A DNA stretch of 33,944 nucleotides from CANKBT01 sp038235705. GTDB lineage: Bacteria; Actinomycetota; Actinomycetes; Mycobacteriales; SCTD01. A program made the position numbers and the translations under genes. Shown here piece by piece: positions 9,043 through 17,152 of this stretch (the stretch's first letter is position 1; each line of letters starts with the position of its first letter). The stretch covers positions 1 through 33,944 of the forward strand of contig JBBSTR010000018.1 of assembly GCA_038235705.1 (NCBI GenBank). Reading direction: 5' to 3'. A model generated the notes under the pieces. That model saw only the letters and a list, made by a program, of their open reading frames with translations. It ran no database searches and had not been told where the DNA came from.

Positions 9043-10253
9043 CACACCCGCCAGGTCGAGAGGTAGTTGCTCTGGGCGTCGGTCAGCACGTCGAGCGTGA
9101 CGCCGCCGGCGGCGAGCCGGGTCCGGGCCACCTCGGCGTCGAGAGCAGCCGGCACCTCGTGCACGCCGGGCGGCAGGTCGTGGACGGTCAGGTGCTGCAG
9201 CACGAGCGCCTGCAGCGCAAAGCTCAGGTCCATCACCGCGGGCGGGTGCCCGTCGGCGGCCGACAGGTTGGCCAGGCGTCCCTCGGCGACCAGCAGCACG
9301 CGGCGGTCACCGGGGAGCGTGTAGGCGTCGACGTGCGGGCGCACGCCGGGCTCGATCCTGACCGCCGCCGCCGAGAGGGCGGGCACGTCCAGCTCGACGT
9401 CGAAGTGGCCCGCGTTGACCAGGACCACCCCGTCGCGCAGCGCGTCGAAGTGCTCGGCGCGCAGCACGCCGGTGCTCCCGGTCGCGGTGACCAGGACGTC
9501 GGCGAGCCCCGCGGCCTGCTGCATGGGCAGGACCCGGTGACCGTCCAGGAGCGCTTCCAGACCCTTCAGCGGATCGACCTCGGTGACCACCACCGACGCA
9601 CCCAGGCCGCGGGCACGTTCGGCGATCCCGCGACCGCACCAGCCGTAGCCGGCGACCACCACGACCGCGCCGGCGACCAGCGTCCCGGTCGCGCGGACGA
9701 CCGCGTCCAGCGTCGACTGGCCGGTGCCGTGCCGGTTCGCGACGAGCAGCTGGGTGGCGGTGTCGTTGACCGCGACCATGGCCAGCCCCAGTGCCCCGTC
9801 GGCCTGCATCTGCCGCAGCCGGAGCACGCCGGTGGTGGTCTCCTCGCACCCGCCGCGCACGCCGTCGCACAGCTCGGGGCGACGGGTCAGCACCTGGACG
9901 AGGTCGCACCCGTCGTCGAGCAGCAGCTGCGGCCGGGCCTCGAGCACGGCTTCGAGGTGACGCACGTAGCCCTGCGCGTCGACGCCCTTCTGCGCATGGA
10001 CGCGCATCCCCTCGGAGGTCAGCGCAGCCGCGACGTCGTCCTGTGTCGACAGCGGGTTGCTGGCGGCCAGGTGCAGCTCGGCGCCGGCTGCCTGGAGCGT
10101 CCGCATCAGCACGCCGGTCTCGGGCGTGACGTGCATGCACGCCGCCACGCGCACCCCGGCGAGCGGCCGCGACGACGCCCACCGTTGACGCAGCAGCCCG
10201 AGCACCGGCATCGCGCGCTCGGCGAAGTCGATGCGTCGCGTCCCGGCTTCCAC
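9042..10253 (-). CDS. Short-type S-adenosylhomocysteine-hydrolase-like protein with substituted catalytic residues
   Basis: A 403-residue paralogue of AhcY, of the short archaeal/Thermotoga type that lacks the roughly 40-residue insertion and the KxxxYRY tail. It ends in LTDAQSNYLSTW. Preserved features are His41 (CMHVT), SNPLSTQDD, the acidic pair at 113-114 (LDDGCD), Glu137 (EETTTG), GTGQST, the NAD motif GYGWCGRG and NAGHFDVELD. Where the family has Lys-x3-Asp-Asn (AYTKHLFDN in short types), this protein reads TATQLLVAN, so Lys becomes Gln168 and Asp becomes Ala172; codons CAG and GCG confirm it. Hydrolase activity is therefore doubtful. The GTG at 10253 is chosen because TACTGT lies seven bases upstream; GTG at 10277 would add eight residues. 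It is upstream of MerR and ahcY on the same strand. Confidence 0.85.
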   Translation of the reverse strand: MEAGTRRIDFAERAMPVLGLLRQRWASSRPLAGVRVAACMHVTPETGVLMRTLQAAGAELHLAASNPLSTQDDVAAALTSEGMRVHAQKGVDAQGYVRHLEAVLEARPQLLLDDGCDLVQVLTRRPELCDGVRGGCEETTTGVLRLRQMQADGALGLAMVAVNDTATQLLVANRHGTGQSTLDAVVRATGTLVAGAVVVVAGYGWCGRGIAERARGLGASVVVTEVDPLKGLEALLDGHRVLPMQQAAGLADVLVTATGSTGVLRAEHFDALRDGVVLVNAGHFDVELDVPALSAAAVRIEPGVRPHVDAYTLPGDRRVLLVAEGRLANLSAADGHPPAVMDLSFALQALVLQHLTVHDLPPGVHEVPAALDAEVARTRLAAGGVTLDVLTDAQSNYLSTWRV

Positions 10254-10260
10254 GGCCTCG

Positions 10261-10270
10261 ACAGTAGGGT
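10261..10270. promoter_or_regulatory. Overlapping divergent -10 elements (bidirectional promoter)
   Basis: The ten bases ACAGTAGGGT hold two TANNNT hexamers facing opposite ways. TACTGT on the minus strand (10266-10261) ends seven bases before the GTG of the SAHH-like gene at 10253. TAGGGT on the plus strand (10265-10270) ends seven bases before the ATG of the thioesterase at 10278. They share the central TA. Both genes would make leaderless messages, and polymerase could occupy only one direction at a time. Confidence 0.5.
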
Positions 10271-10277
10271 GCGTCAC

Positions 10278-10727
10278 ATGGACGAGAGCGCGATCCAGGA
10301 AGCGATCCACACCAACACGGGCTTCGCCGGCACCCTGGGTTCCCAGGTGCTGGCCGCGACCCCTGACGACGTACGGCTGAGGCTCGACGCCGGCCCGGAG
10401 CTGCAGCAGCACTTCGGTGGTCCGCACGCCGCAGTCATCTTCGGCCTCGGCGAGACCACGGCGTTCTGCCTGCTGCTCGCGGTCTTCGGCGACCTGCTCA
10501 CGGACGGGGTCGCGCCGCTGGTGAAGGACGTCCACATCACCTACAGCGGGATCGCTCGTGGGCCGCTGCTCGCGACCGCGGAGCTGATCGACGACGAGGC
10601 TGGCGCCCGCGAGGTGTTCGCGGCCAAGGGCGGGATGCGGTTCGACGTCGAGGTCGTGTTCCGCACCGAGAGCGACGACGTCGAGACCGCGCGGGCGACG
10701 TACCGGATGGGGATCCGCCGCTTCTGA
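10278..10727 (+). CDS. Hotdog-fold thioesterase-like protein (DUF4442/PaaI-like)
   Basis: A 149-residue single-domain protein. The central block HFGGPHAAVIFGLGETTAF (about 46-64) resembles the long helix and the preceding Asn/His-Gly region of hotdog acyl-CoA thioesterases. The strands from VKDVHITYSGIARG onward complete the fold. Members hydrolyse acyl-CoA or similar thioesters; the substrate is unknown. The ATG lies immediately beyond a possible alternative GTG of the divergent SAHH-like gene and has no Shine-Dalgarno; the promoter is the shared one at 10261-10270. The end lies 13 bases from the convergent GH3 gene with no room for a separate terminator. Confidence 0.75.
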   Translation: MDESAIQEAIHTNTGFAGTLGSQVLAATPDDVRLRLDAGPELQQHFGGPHAAVIFGLGETTAFCLLLAVFGDLLTDGVAPLVKDVHITYSGIARGPLLATAELIDDEAGAREVFAAKGGMRFDVEVVFRTESDDVETARATYRMGIRRF

Positions 10728-10740
10728 CCGCTCGCCCGGC

Positions 10741-12501
10741 CTAGCCGCAGGGCGGCAGGCTGACCGTCCCGATCACCCGGGCCGCGGCGTCCTGCAGCCG
10801 GGACAGCGGCAGCCGTCCGTCCTGCACCGCCTTCACGATCGCGTCCCGGACGGTCTGCGCGTCCTTCGTGGCGTTGCCCGTGGCGAACGTGCCGAAGAGC
10901 AGGTCGTCGGCTCCTGCGATCAGGGCCTGCACGGCGGCTTCGGGGACGGAGAACCCGGCCTGGCTGATCGCCGCGGCCGAGAGCGAGTCGGTGAACACCG
11001 CACCCTGAAACCCGAGGTCTCGACGCAGGGCTGCGTTCGCGGAGGGGTCCAGGCTCATCGGGCCCTTGGACAGTCCGGGCACCTTGGCGTGCGAGCTCAT
11101 GATCCCGCGCGCGCCGGCCTGGACCCCGGCCTCGAACGGGAGCAGGTCTCGCTTCTTGAGCTGGTCGTACGGCGCGGTCGAGGCGGGCGCGTCGTCGGTG
11201 TTGGCGGTCGCGGTCCCGAGGCCCGGGAAGTGCTTGACGACCGCGACCACGCCCGCGTCCTGCAGACCCTCGGTGAAGGCGGCCACCGCCGGCGCGGCCT
11301 TCGCCGGGTCGCTGCTGAACGAGCGCGTCCCGAGCGGGTGGTCGGCGTTCGGGCCTGCACCGTCGTCGAGCCCCGCGACCGGAGCCAGGTCGACGGTGAC
11401 CCCGAGGGCCAGGAGCGAACGGCCGAGCGAGGTCGCGCCGGCGCGGATCGCGGCGGGGCCGCTCGGGGTCAGCGCCCGCGCCGACGGGTAGCCCCCGGTG
11501 AGCGTCGCGAGCCGCTGGACCGCGCCGCCCTCCTCGTCGCTCGCCACCACCAGCGGCCAGGCGTCGGGCACCGCGTCGCGCAGCTGAGCCAGCTGCGCCG
11601 CGAGATCTGCCGGGGGCGTGTTGCCGTAGAGCAGGACGCCGCCGATCCCGTCCACGATCGCACCGCGCGCCTCGCCGAGCCGGGTGCTCTGGACCGGCAT
11701 GGTCAGCACCGCGCCAGCGAGCCGCCGGGTGGTGTAGCTCTTGATCGGCACGCACGTAGCCGCGTAGGCCGTGGGGGTGCGCTTCGCGCTCACCTCGAGA
11801 TCGATCAGGCGTGCGAGAAAGACCGCCATCTGCTGACGGCTGACGCTGCCGGCCGGGCCGAAGCGGCCCGGGGCCACGCCGCCCGCGAGCCCGGCGGCGG
11901 CGATCGCGTTGATGTCGGCGTTGAACGGGCTGGTGTCGTCGTCGGTGAAGTCGTCCTGCCCGGCCGCGAACGGCGACCCGGTGAGCGCCTGCTGGAAGCG
12001 GTTGAGATACGCGGCCAGCTGACCGCGACTGACCGCGCCCGTCGGTGCGAAGGTGCCGTCACCCCTGCCCTGGACCACCTGGGCGTTCGCGAGCGCGTTG
12101 ATGGCGTCCTGCAGAGGCTGCGCCAGTCCCCCGATGTCGGTGAACCCCGATGCGCTCGTGTCCCAGGTGAAGCCCGCCCGGGTGCCGACCCGGAAGACGA
12201 AGACCGCGAGCTGCGCCCGACTGACCTGGGCCTCCGGGCCGAAGGCCGTCGGGCTCACACCCTGGGTGACCTGGTAGCCGACGAGGCAGGCGATCTCACG
12301 GACAGCCGTGCTACGGGTGATGTCGGTGAACCCCGGCCCTCGTACGAGGAAGGGCGGGCAGGCGGTCGTGGTGGTCCGAACCGCCGCCGGAGGCGCAGCC
12401 GCCTGGGCGGCCGCCGGCTGCGTCAGCAAGCCGGGCACCGCCAGGACGAGGGCGACGGCAGCCGCGGGACAGGCAGGCCAGAGGCGGGTCGGTAGGCGCA
12501 C
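10741..12501 (-). CDS. Secreted SLH-domain glycoside hydrolase family 3 protein (beta-N-acetylhexosaminidase-like)
   Basis: A 586-residue protein. An N-terminal signal peptide (about 1-33, ending near PAAAQA) is followed by three S-layer-homology repeats (about 50-225). Each repeat has an FTD start and a VSRxQxAxFxxR-type end. The rest is a GH3 catalytic domain: the block VASDEEGGAVQRL, KHFPGLG at 423-429, and the nucleophile Asp505 in VFTDSLS. NagZ-type GH3 enzymes cleave N-acetylglucosamine from peptidoglycan fragments and use an Asp-x-His dyad just after KHFPG as acid/base. Here the loop reads NTDDAPAS, with no His. The SLH repeats suggest wall attachment. The GTG start has an imperfect -10 (TAGAAC) six bases upstream. 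Divergent from ppc. Confidence 0.88.
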   Translation of the reverse strand: MRLPTRLWPACPAAAVALVLAVPGLLTQPAAAQAAAPPAAVRTTTTACPPFLVRGPGFTDITRSTAVREIACLVGYQVTQGVSPTAFGPEAQVSRAQLAVFVFRVGTRAGFTWDTSASGFTDIGGLAQPLQDAINALANAQVVQGRGDGTFAPTGAVSRGQLAAYLNRFQQALTGSPFAAGQDDFTDDDTSPFNADINAIAAAGLAGGVAPGRFGPAGSVSRQQMAVFLARLIDLEVSAKRTPTAYAATCVPIKSYTTRRLAGAVLTMPVQSTRLGEARGAIVDGIGGVLLYGNTPPADLAAQLAQLRDAVPDAWPLVVASDEEGGAVQRLATLTGGYPSARALTPSGPAAIRAGATSLGRSLLALGVTVDLAPVAGLDDGAGPNADHPLGTRSFSSDPAKAAPAVAAFTEGLQDAGVVAVVKHFPGLGTATANTDDAPASTAPYDQLKKRDLLPFEAGVQAGARGIMSSHAKVPGLSKGPMSLDPSANAALRRDLGFQGAVFTDSLSAAAISQAGFSVPEAAVQALIAGADDLLFGTFATGNATKDAQTVRDAIVKAVQDGRLPLSRLQDAAARVIGTVSLPPCG

Positions 12502-12507
12502 CCGATC

Positions 12508-12513
12508 GTTCTA
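12508..12513 (-). promoter_or_regulatory. Possible -10 hexamer for the SLH-GH3 gene
   Basis: TAGAAC on the minus strand ends six bases before the GTG at 12501. It lacks the final T of TANNNT, so it is weaker than the other leaderless candidates. Confidence 0.3.
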
Positions 12514-12566
12514 CGCGGTGACGCGTCGCTCACCGAGGTGACACGCGGTGGTGGCACGATCGGCCG

Positions 12567-15260
12567 GTGGTCCTCCCCCAGCACGACCCGCAGGCCGACC
12601 TGCGCGCCGACATCCGCCGCCTGAGCACGCTGCTGGGCGAGACCCTCGCGCGGCAGGACGGTCATCCGTTGCTGGACCTGGTGGAGCAGGTGCGGCTCGC
12701 GGCGCGCGAGGACGGGGGCCCGGACCCGCTGTCGGGGCTCGACCTGCCGACCACGACGCTGCTCGTGCGCGCCTTCTCGACCTACTTCCACCTGGCGAAC
12801 CTCGTCGAGCAGGTGCACCGCGGCCGGGCGATGACCCGGTCGCGGGCCGAGCGCGGCGGCTGGCTCGACCAGACCGTGGCACGCATCTCCGAGGCGGGGG
12901 TCAGCGCGCAAGACCTTGCCACGGCGCTCGCGCGGCTCGAGGTCCGGCCGGTGTTCACCGCGCACCCCACCGAGGCCACCCGCCGCTCGGTGTGGGTCAA
13001 GCTGCGCCGGGTCGCCGCTCTGCTGGAGGAGCCCGACGACGCCCGCACCGCACGCCGGCTCGCCGAGGTGGTCGAGCTGCTCTGGCAGACCGACGACCTC
13101 CGGGTCAGCCGGCCCGAGCCGACCGACGAGGCCCGCAACGGCGTCTACTACCTGGAAGGGCTTGCCGGGGGCGCCGTCGCCGACGTGCTCGAGCACCTGC
13201 GCGACGCCGTCGCCTCGCTGGGTGTGGTGCTGCCGCTGAGCGCCCGGCCGTTGACCTTCGGTACCTGGATCGGCGGGGACCGGGACGGCAACCCGAACGT
13301 CACCCCGACGGTCACCCGCGACGTGCTGTCCCTGCAGCACGAGCACGGCACGACCGTGGTGCTCGAGCTGCTCGACCGCCTGCGCAGCGAGCTGTCGGTG
13401 TCGTCCAGGGTCGGCGTCTCGGACGCGTTGTCGCAGGCGCTCGTCGACGCGCTGGAGCTGCTTCCCGAGGTGCCGGAGCGCTATCGGCGGCTGAACGTCG
13501 AGGAGCCGTACCGGCTGTTCGCGACCTGCATCCAGCACCGCGTACGCAACACGCGTGACCGCGTGCGCGCCGGTGGCCGGCCCTCACCCGGCCGTGACTA
13601 CGTCGGCGACGACGAGCTGCTGGCCGATCTCGCACTTTTACGAGAATCCCTTCTGGAGCACCACGGGGGGCTGTCTGCGACCGGCGTCGTGGAGCGCGTC
13701 GTGCGTACGGTCCGAGCCTGCGGCACGCTGCTCGCCACGATGGACGTGCGCGAGCACGCCGACGCGCACCAGGAGGCGGTCGGTCAGCTGCTCGACAGGC
13801 TGCACGAGCTGAGCCATCCGTGGGCGGCGCTCTCTCGTCCGTACCGGCTGGGGGTGCTCTCGCGCGAGCTGGCCGGGCGTCGTCCGCTGGCCGGGAACCC
13901 CCCGCCGCTGGACGGCGACGCGGCCCGGACGTTCGCAGTGTTCACCACGATCCGCGAGGCGCTCGGCGCACTGGGCGAACGCGCCGTGCAGTCCTACATC
14001 GTCTCGATGACCCGCGGCGCGGACGACGTGCTCGCCGCGGTGCTGCTCGCTCGCGAGGCCGGCCTGGTCGACGTGCACGCCGGGGTCGCCCGGCTCGGCT
14101 TCGTCCCGCTGCTCGAGACGATCGAGGAGCTGCGCGGCGCCGAGCAGGTGCTGTCGGACCTGTTCGAGTGCGCGCCGTACCGCGCGCTGGTGGCGGCCCG
14201 CGGAGACGTGCAGGAGGTGATGCTCGGCTACAGCGACAGCAACAAGGAGGCCGGCATCGTCACGTCGCAGTGGGAGATCCACCGGGCGCAGCAGCGGCTG
14301 CGCGACCTGGGTCGCCGGCACGGTGTGCGGCTGGTGTTCTTCCACGGTCGCGGTGGATCCGTCGGCCGGGGCGGCGGGCCGACGCACGAGGCGATGCTCG
14401 CGCTGCCGGCCGGGACGCTGGACGGCGCGGTCAAGGTGACCGAGCAGGGCGAGGTGATCAGCGACAAGTACGTGCTGCCGGTGCTCGCCCGCGAGAACCT
14501 CGAGCTGACCGTCGCCGCGGCGCTGGAGGCGACCGTCCTGCACCAGGCACCCCGTCGCAGCGCCGAGTCGGGCGAGCGCTGGGACGCAGCGCTGCAAGTC
14601 GTGTCGGACGCCGCCTTCACGCGCTACCGCGCCCTTGTCGACCTGCCCGACCTGCCGGCCTACTTCCTCGCCAGCACCCCGGTTGACCTGCTCGGTGAGC
14701 TGCAGATCGGCTCCCGCCCGGCCCGCCGCCCTTCGGCCGACGGCGGCCTGGACGGGCTCCGCGCGATCCCCTGGGTGTTCGGCTGGACGCAGTCCCGCCA
14801 GGTCGTCCCCGGCTGGTACGGCGTCGGCACCGGGCTCGCCGCCGCCCGCGAGCAGGGGCTCGGTGACGTGCTCGGCGAGATGCAGGAGCAGTGGCCGTTC
14901 TTCGCCACCCTGCTCAGCAACGTGTCGATGACCCTGGCCAAGACCGACCTGCGGATCGCCCGGTCCTACGTCGAGGCGCTGGTGCCGGACGAGCTGCGGC
15001 ACGTGTTCGACGCGGTCGAGGTCGAGCACGCGCTGACCGTGCAGCAGCTGCTCGCGGTCACCGGTGAGGACGAGCTGCTCGCTCGCGACCCCGTGCTGCA
15101 GCAGACGTTGGCGATCCGCGACACCTATCTCGAGCCGCTGTCGCGGCTGCAGGTCGAACTGCTGCGTCGCCGTCGTTCCGGGGAAGACGACCCGGAGCTG
15201 TCCCGGGCACTGCTGCTCACGGTCAGCGGCGTCGCGGCGGGCCTGCGCAACACCGGCTGA
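12567..15260 (+). CDS. ppc: Phosphoenolpyruvate carboxylase
   Basis: An 897-residue enzyme, close to the 883 residues of the E. coli enzyme. It carboxylates phosphoenolpyruvate to oxaloacetate, replenishing the TCA cycle. The catalytic His133 lies in FTAHPTEATRR. Other signatures are GTWIGGDRDGNPNVTP (about 231-246), LGYSDSNKEAGIVTSQW (about 553-569), the Gly-rich loop FHGRGGSVGRGGGPTH (about 592-607), EQGEVISDKY, and the C-terminal end NTG. Residues 353-362 are written with codons rare for this genome, including a TTA at 13638-13640. The GTG is the first start in the frame; CACGAT, an imperfect -10, lies six bases upstream. Cytoplasmic and apparently monocistronic. Confidence 0.97.
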   Translation: MVLPQHDPQADLRADIRRLSTLLGETLARQDGHPLLDLVEQVRLAAREDGGPDPLSGLDLPTTTLLVRAFSTYFHLANLVEQVHRGRAMTRSRAERGGWLDQTVARISEAGVSAQDLATALARLEVRPVFTAHPTEATRRSVWVKLRRVAALLEEPDDARTARRLAEVVELLWQTDDLRVSRPEPTDEARNGVYYLEGLAGGAVADVLEHLRDAVASLGVVLPLSARPLTFGTWIGGDRDGNPNVTPTVTRDVLSLQHEHGTTVVLELLDRLRSELSVSSRVGVSDALSQALVDALELLPEVPERYRRLNVEEPYRLFATCIQHRVRNTRDRVRAGGRPSPGRDYVGDDELLADLALLRESLLEHHGGLSATGVVERVVRTVRACGTLLATMDVREHADAHQEAVGQLLDRLHELSHPWAALSRPYRLGVLSRELAGRRPLAGNPPPLDGDAARTFAVFTTIREALGALGERAVQSYIVSMTRGADDVLAAVLLAREAGLVDVHAGVARLGFVPLLETIEELRGAEQVLSDLFECAPYRALVAARGDVQEVMLGYSDSNKEAGIVTSQWEIHRAQQRLRDLGRRHGVRLVFFHGRGGSVGRGGGPTHEAMLALPAGTLDGAVKVTEQGEVISDKYVLPVLARENLELTVAAALEATVLHQAPRRSAESGERWDAALQVVSDAAFTRYRALVDLPDLPAYFLASTPVDLLGELQIGSRPARRPSADGGLDGLRAIPWVFGWTQSRQVVPGWYGVGTGLAAAREQGLGDVLGEMQEQWPFFATLLSNVSMTLAKTDLRIARSYVEALVPDELRHVFDAVEVEHALTVQQLLAVTGEDELLARDPVLQQTLAIRDTYLEPLSRLQVELLRRRRSGEDDPELSRALLLTVSGVAAGLRNTG

Positions 15261-15302
15261 CCCCTCGGAGGACGGGGGCTGTCATCGGGCGCTGACGAGG
15301 CA

Positions 15303-15308
15303 TACCTT
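15303..15308 (+). promoter_or_regulatory. -10 hexamer for the b561/molybdoenzyme fusion gene
   Basis: TACCTT matches TANNNT and ends six bases before the ATG at 15315. A GAGG between them is too close to the ATG to be an efficient Shine-Dalgarno. Confidence 0.45.
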
Positions 15309-15314
15309 GAGGCC

Positions 15315-17111
15315 ATGAGCACACCGAGGGCCCCGGCGCCCGACGCTCTTCCCCCGCCGGCAGGATCCTCGATCACCCCGGACCACATGAAGAGCTTCCG
15401 ATCTCAGCTCAAGGTCGGCGAGGACACCATCGACCCGGCCAACTGGGCCGGATCGGTGCCGCACGTCAACGGCATCGCTCCGCGCATCCGGATCGGTCAC
15501 AGCCGTTGGTTCAACCTGCTGTGGCTGATCCCGATCGGCTTCGTGCTGCTGCTCGTGGGCGTGGCCGCCGCGAAGGGCCTGCGCAACATCGCTGGCGTGC
15601 AGACCTTCATCACCGATCACCCCGGCACCGTCCTTCCGCCCACAGCCTCGGTCTCCGTCGGGCTCCCGTGGTGGGTGGACGTCACGCACTTCCTGAACCT
15701 GTTCCTGATGGCGTTCATCCTCCGCTCGGGGCTGCAGATCCTGTCCGACCACCCGCGGCTCTACTGGACCCGGCACTCCACGCCCGGGAAGGAGTGGTTC
15801 CGGATCCAGAACCCGGTGCCCGAGGACCCGCTGTGGACAGCGAAGCAGGACTCGATCAGCCTGCCCGGCCAGGTGGGCCTGCCCGGGATCCGCCACTCGA
15901 TCGGGCTGGCCCGGTGGTGGCACCTCGGCATCGACACGCTGTGGCTGACGACCGGCCTCGTCTACTACGTCCTGCTGTTCAGCACCGGGCAGTGGCGTCA
16001 CCTCGTGCCGACCAGCTGGGAGGTCTTCCCGAACGCGGTCTCGGTCGCCATCCAGTACGCGTCGCTGGACTGGCCGCTGGAGAACGGCTGGGTCGCCTAC
16101 AACAGCCTGCAGATGTTCGCCTACTTCGGAACGGTCTTCGTCGCCGCGCCGCTCGCGGTGATCACCGGCCTCGGCATGTCACCGGCCTTGTCCACCCGGT
16201 TCACCTGGATCAGCCGTTGGTTGAGCATCCAGACGGCGCGCTCCTTGCACTTTCTGGTGGCCTGCTACTTCGTGCTGTTCATCGTGATCCACGTCGGCCT
16301 GGTGTTCACCACCGGGCTGCTGCGCAACCTCAACCACGCCTTCGCCGCCCGCGACTCCGGCGACTGGGTCGGGTTCGGTGTCTTCGCTGCAGCCATGGTG
16401 CTGGTGACGGTGGCCTGGGTGGCCGCGACCCCGTTCACGCTGAGCCACCCCCGCGCGGTGCAGCGGGTGGGCTATGCGCTGATCGGACCGGCGCAGCGGC
16501 TGTTCGCCCACGTCGACGCCAAGCCCGGCCAGTACACCGACGACGACATCAGTCCGTACTTCTGGCACAACGGCGCCTATCCCGAGACCGAGGAGTACCG
16601 CGTCCTGTTCGACGAGAACTTCGCGAACTACCGGTTGCGGGTCAACGGCCTGGTCGAGAACCCCGTCGAGCTCGACCTGGCCCAGCTGAGGGCGTTGCCC
16701 GTCCACGAACAGATCACTCAGCACTTCTGCATCCAGGGCTGGTCCGGGGTGGCCAAGTGGGGCGGGGTGTCGATGCAGACGATCATGGACCTCGTACGGC
16801 CGAGCCCCGAGGCGCGCTGGGTGGTCTTCTACTCCCTGGGCGACGGTCCGGACGGCGGCATCTACTACGACGCCCACCCGATCAAGGAGATGGGCTACCA
16901 CCTCAGCATGCTCGCCTACGACATGAACGGTGAGCCGATGTCCTACGGTCACGGAGCCCCGCTGAGGCTGCGCAACGAGGTCCAGATCGGCTTCAAGCAA
17001 GTCAAGTGGATCAAGGGCGTCGAGTTCGTGGCTGACTTCACCGACATCGGTGGCGGCTTCGGTGGCTACAACGAGGACCACGAGTTCTTCGGTTACCACC
17101 AGGCGCTCTGA
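15315..17111 (+). CDS. Cytochrome b561-type membrane domain fused to a sulfite-oxidase-fold molybdopterin domain
   Basis: A 598-residue protein. The N-terminal 380 residues hold about six membrane segments (near 64-85, 118-140, 203-224, 264-287, 310-334, 343-364). His125, His203, His312 and His326 lie within or next to them and are candidate haem b ligands. The C-terminal domain (about 405-598) has the sulfite-oxidase/YedY fold signature QHFCIQGWSGVAKWGGV, with Cys472 as the expected molybdenum ligand. Two-protein versions such as MsrP-MsrQ place the molybdoenzyme outside the cell via a Tat signal; this fusion has no Tat motif, so its topology is uncertain. It probably passes electrons between quinol and an unknown oxidised substrate. 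The gene stands alone between ppc and an intergenic inverted repeat. Confidence 0.88.
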   Translation: MSTPRAPAPDALPPPAGSSITPDHMKSFRSQLKVGEDTIDPANWAGSVPHVNGIAPRIRIGHSRWFNLLWLIPIGFVLLLVGVAAAKGLRNIAGVQTFITDHPGTVLPPTASVSVGLPWWVDVTHFLNLFLMAFILRSGLQILSDHPRLYWTRHSTPGKEWFRIQNPVPEDPLWTAKQDSISLPGQVGLPGIRHSIGLARWWHLGIDTLWLTTGLVYYVLLFSTGQWRHLVPTSWEVFPNAVSVAIQYASLDWPLENGWVAYNSLQMFAYFGTVFVAAPLAVITGLGMSPALSTRFTWISRWLSIQTARSLHFLVACYFVLFIVIHVGLVFTTGLLRNLNHAFAARDSGDWVGFGVFAAAMVLVTVAWVAATPFTLSHPRAVQRVGYALIGPAQRLFAHVDAKPGQYTDDDISPYFWHNGAYPETEEYRVLFDENFANYRLRVNGLVENPVELDLAQLRALPVHEQITQHFCIQGWSGVAKWGGVSMQTIMDLVRPSPEARWVVFYSLGDGPDGGIYYDAHPIKEMGYHLSMLAYDMNGEPMSYGHGAPLRLRNEVQIGFKQVKWIKGVEFVADFTDIGGGFGGYNEDHEFFGYHQAL

Positions 17112-17152
17112 CCCGACGTCGGCCAGGGACGGACGTCGACCCGGCGTCTCCC

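Noticed and set aside
12502..12566. GGTGA...TCACC dyad between the SLH-GH3 gene and ppc as a CRP/GlxR-type site
   Set aside because: The GTGA and TCAC half-sites are eight bases apart instead of six, and the outer bases do not fit the consensus.
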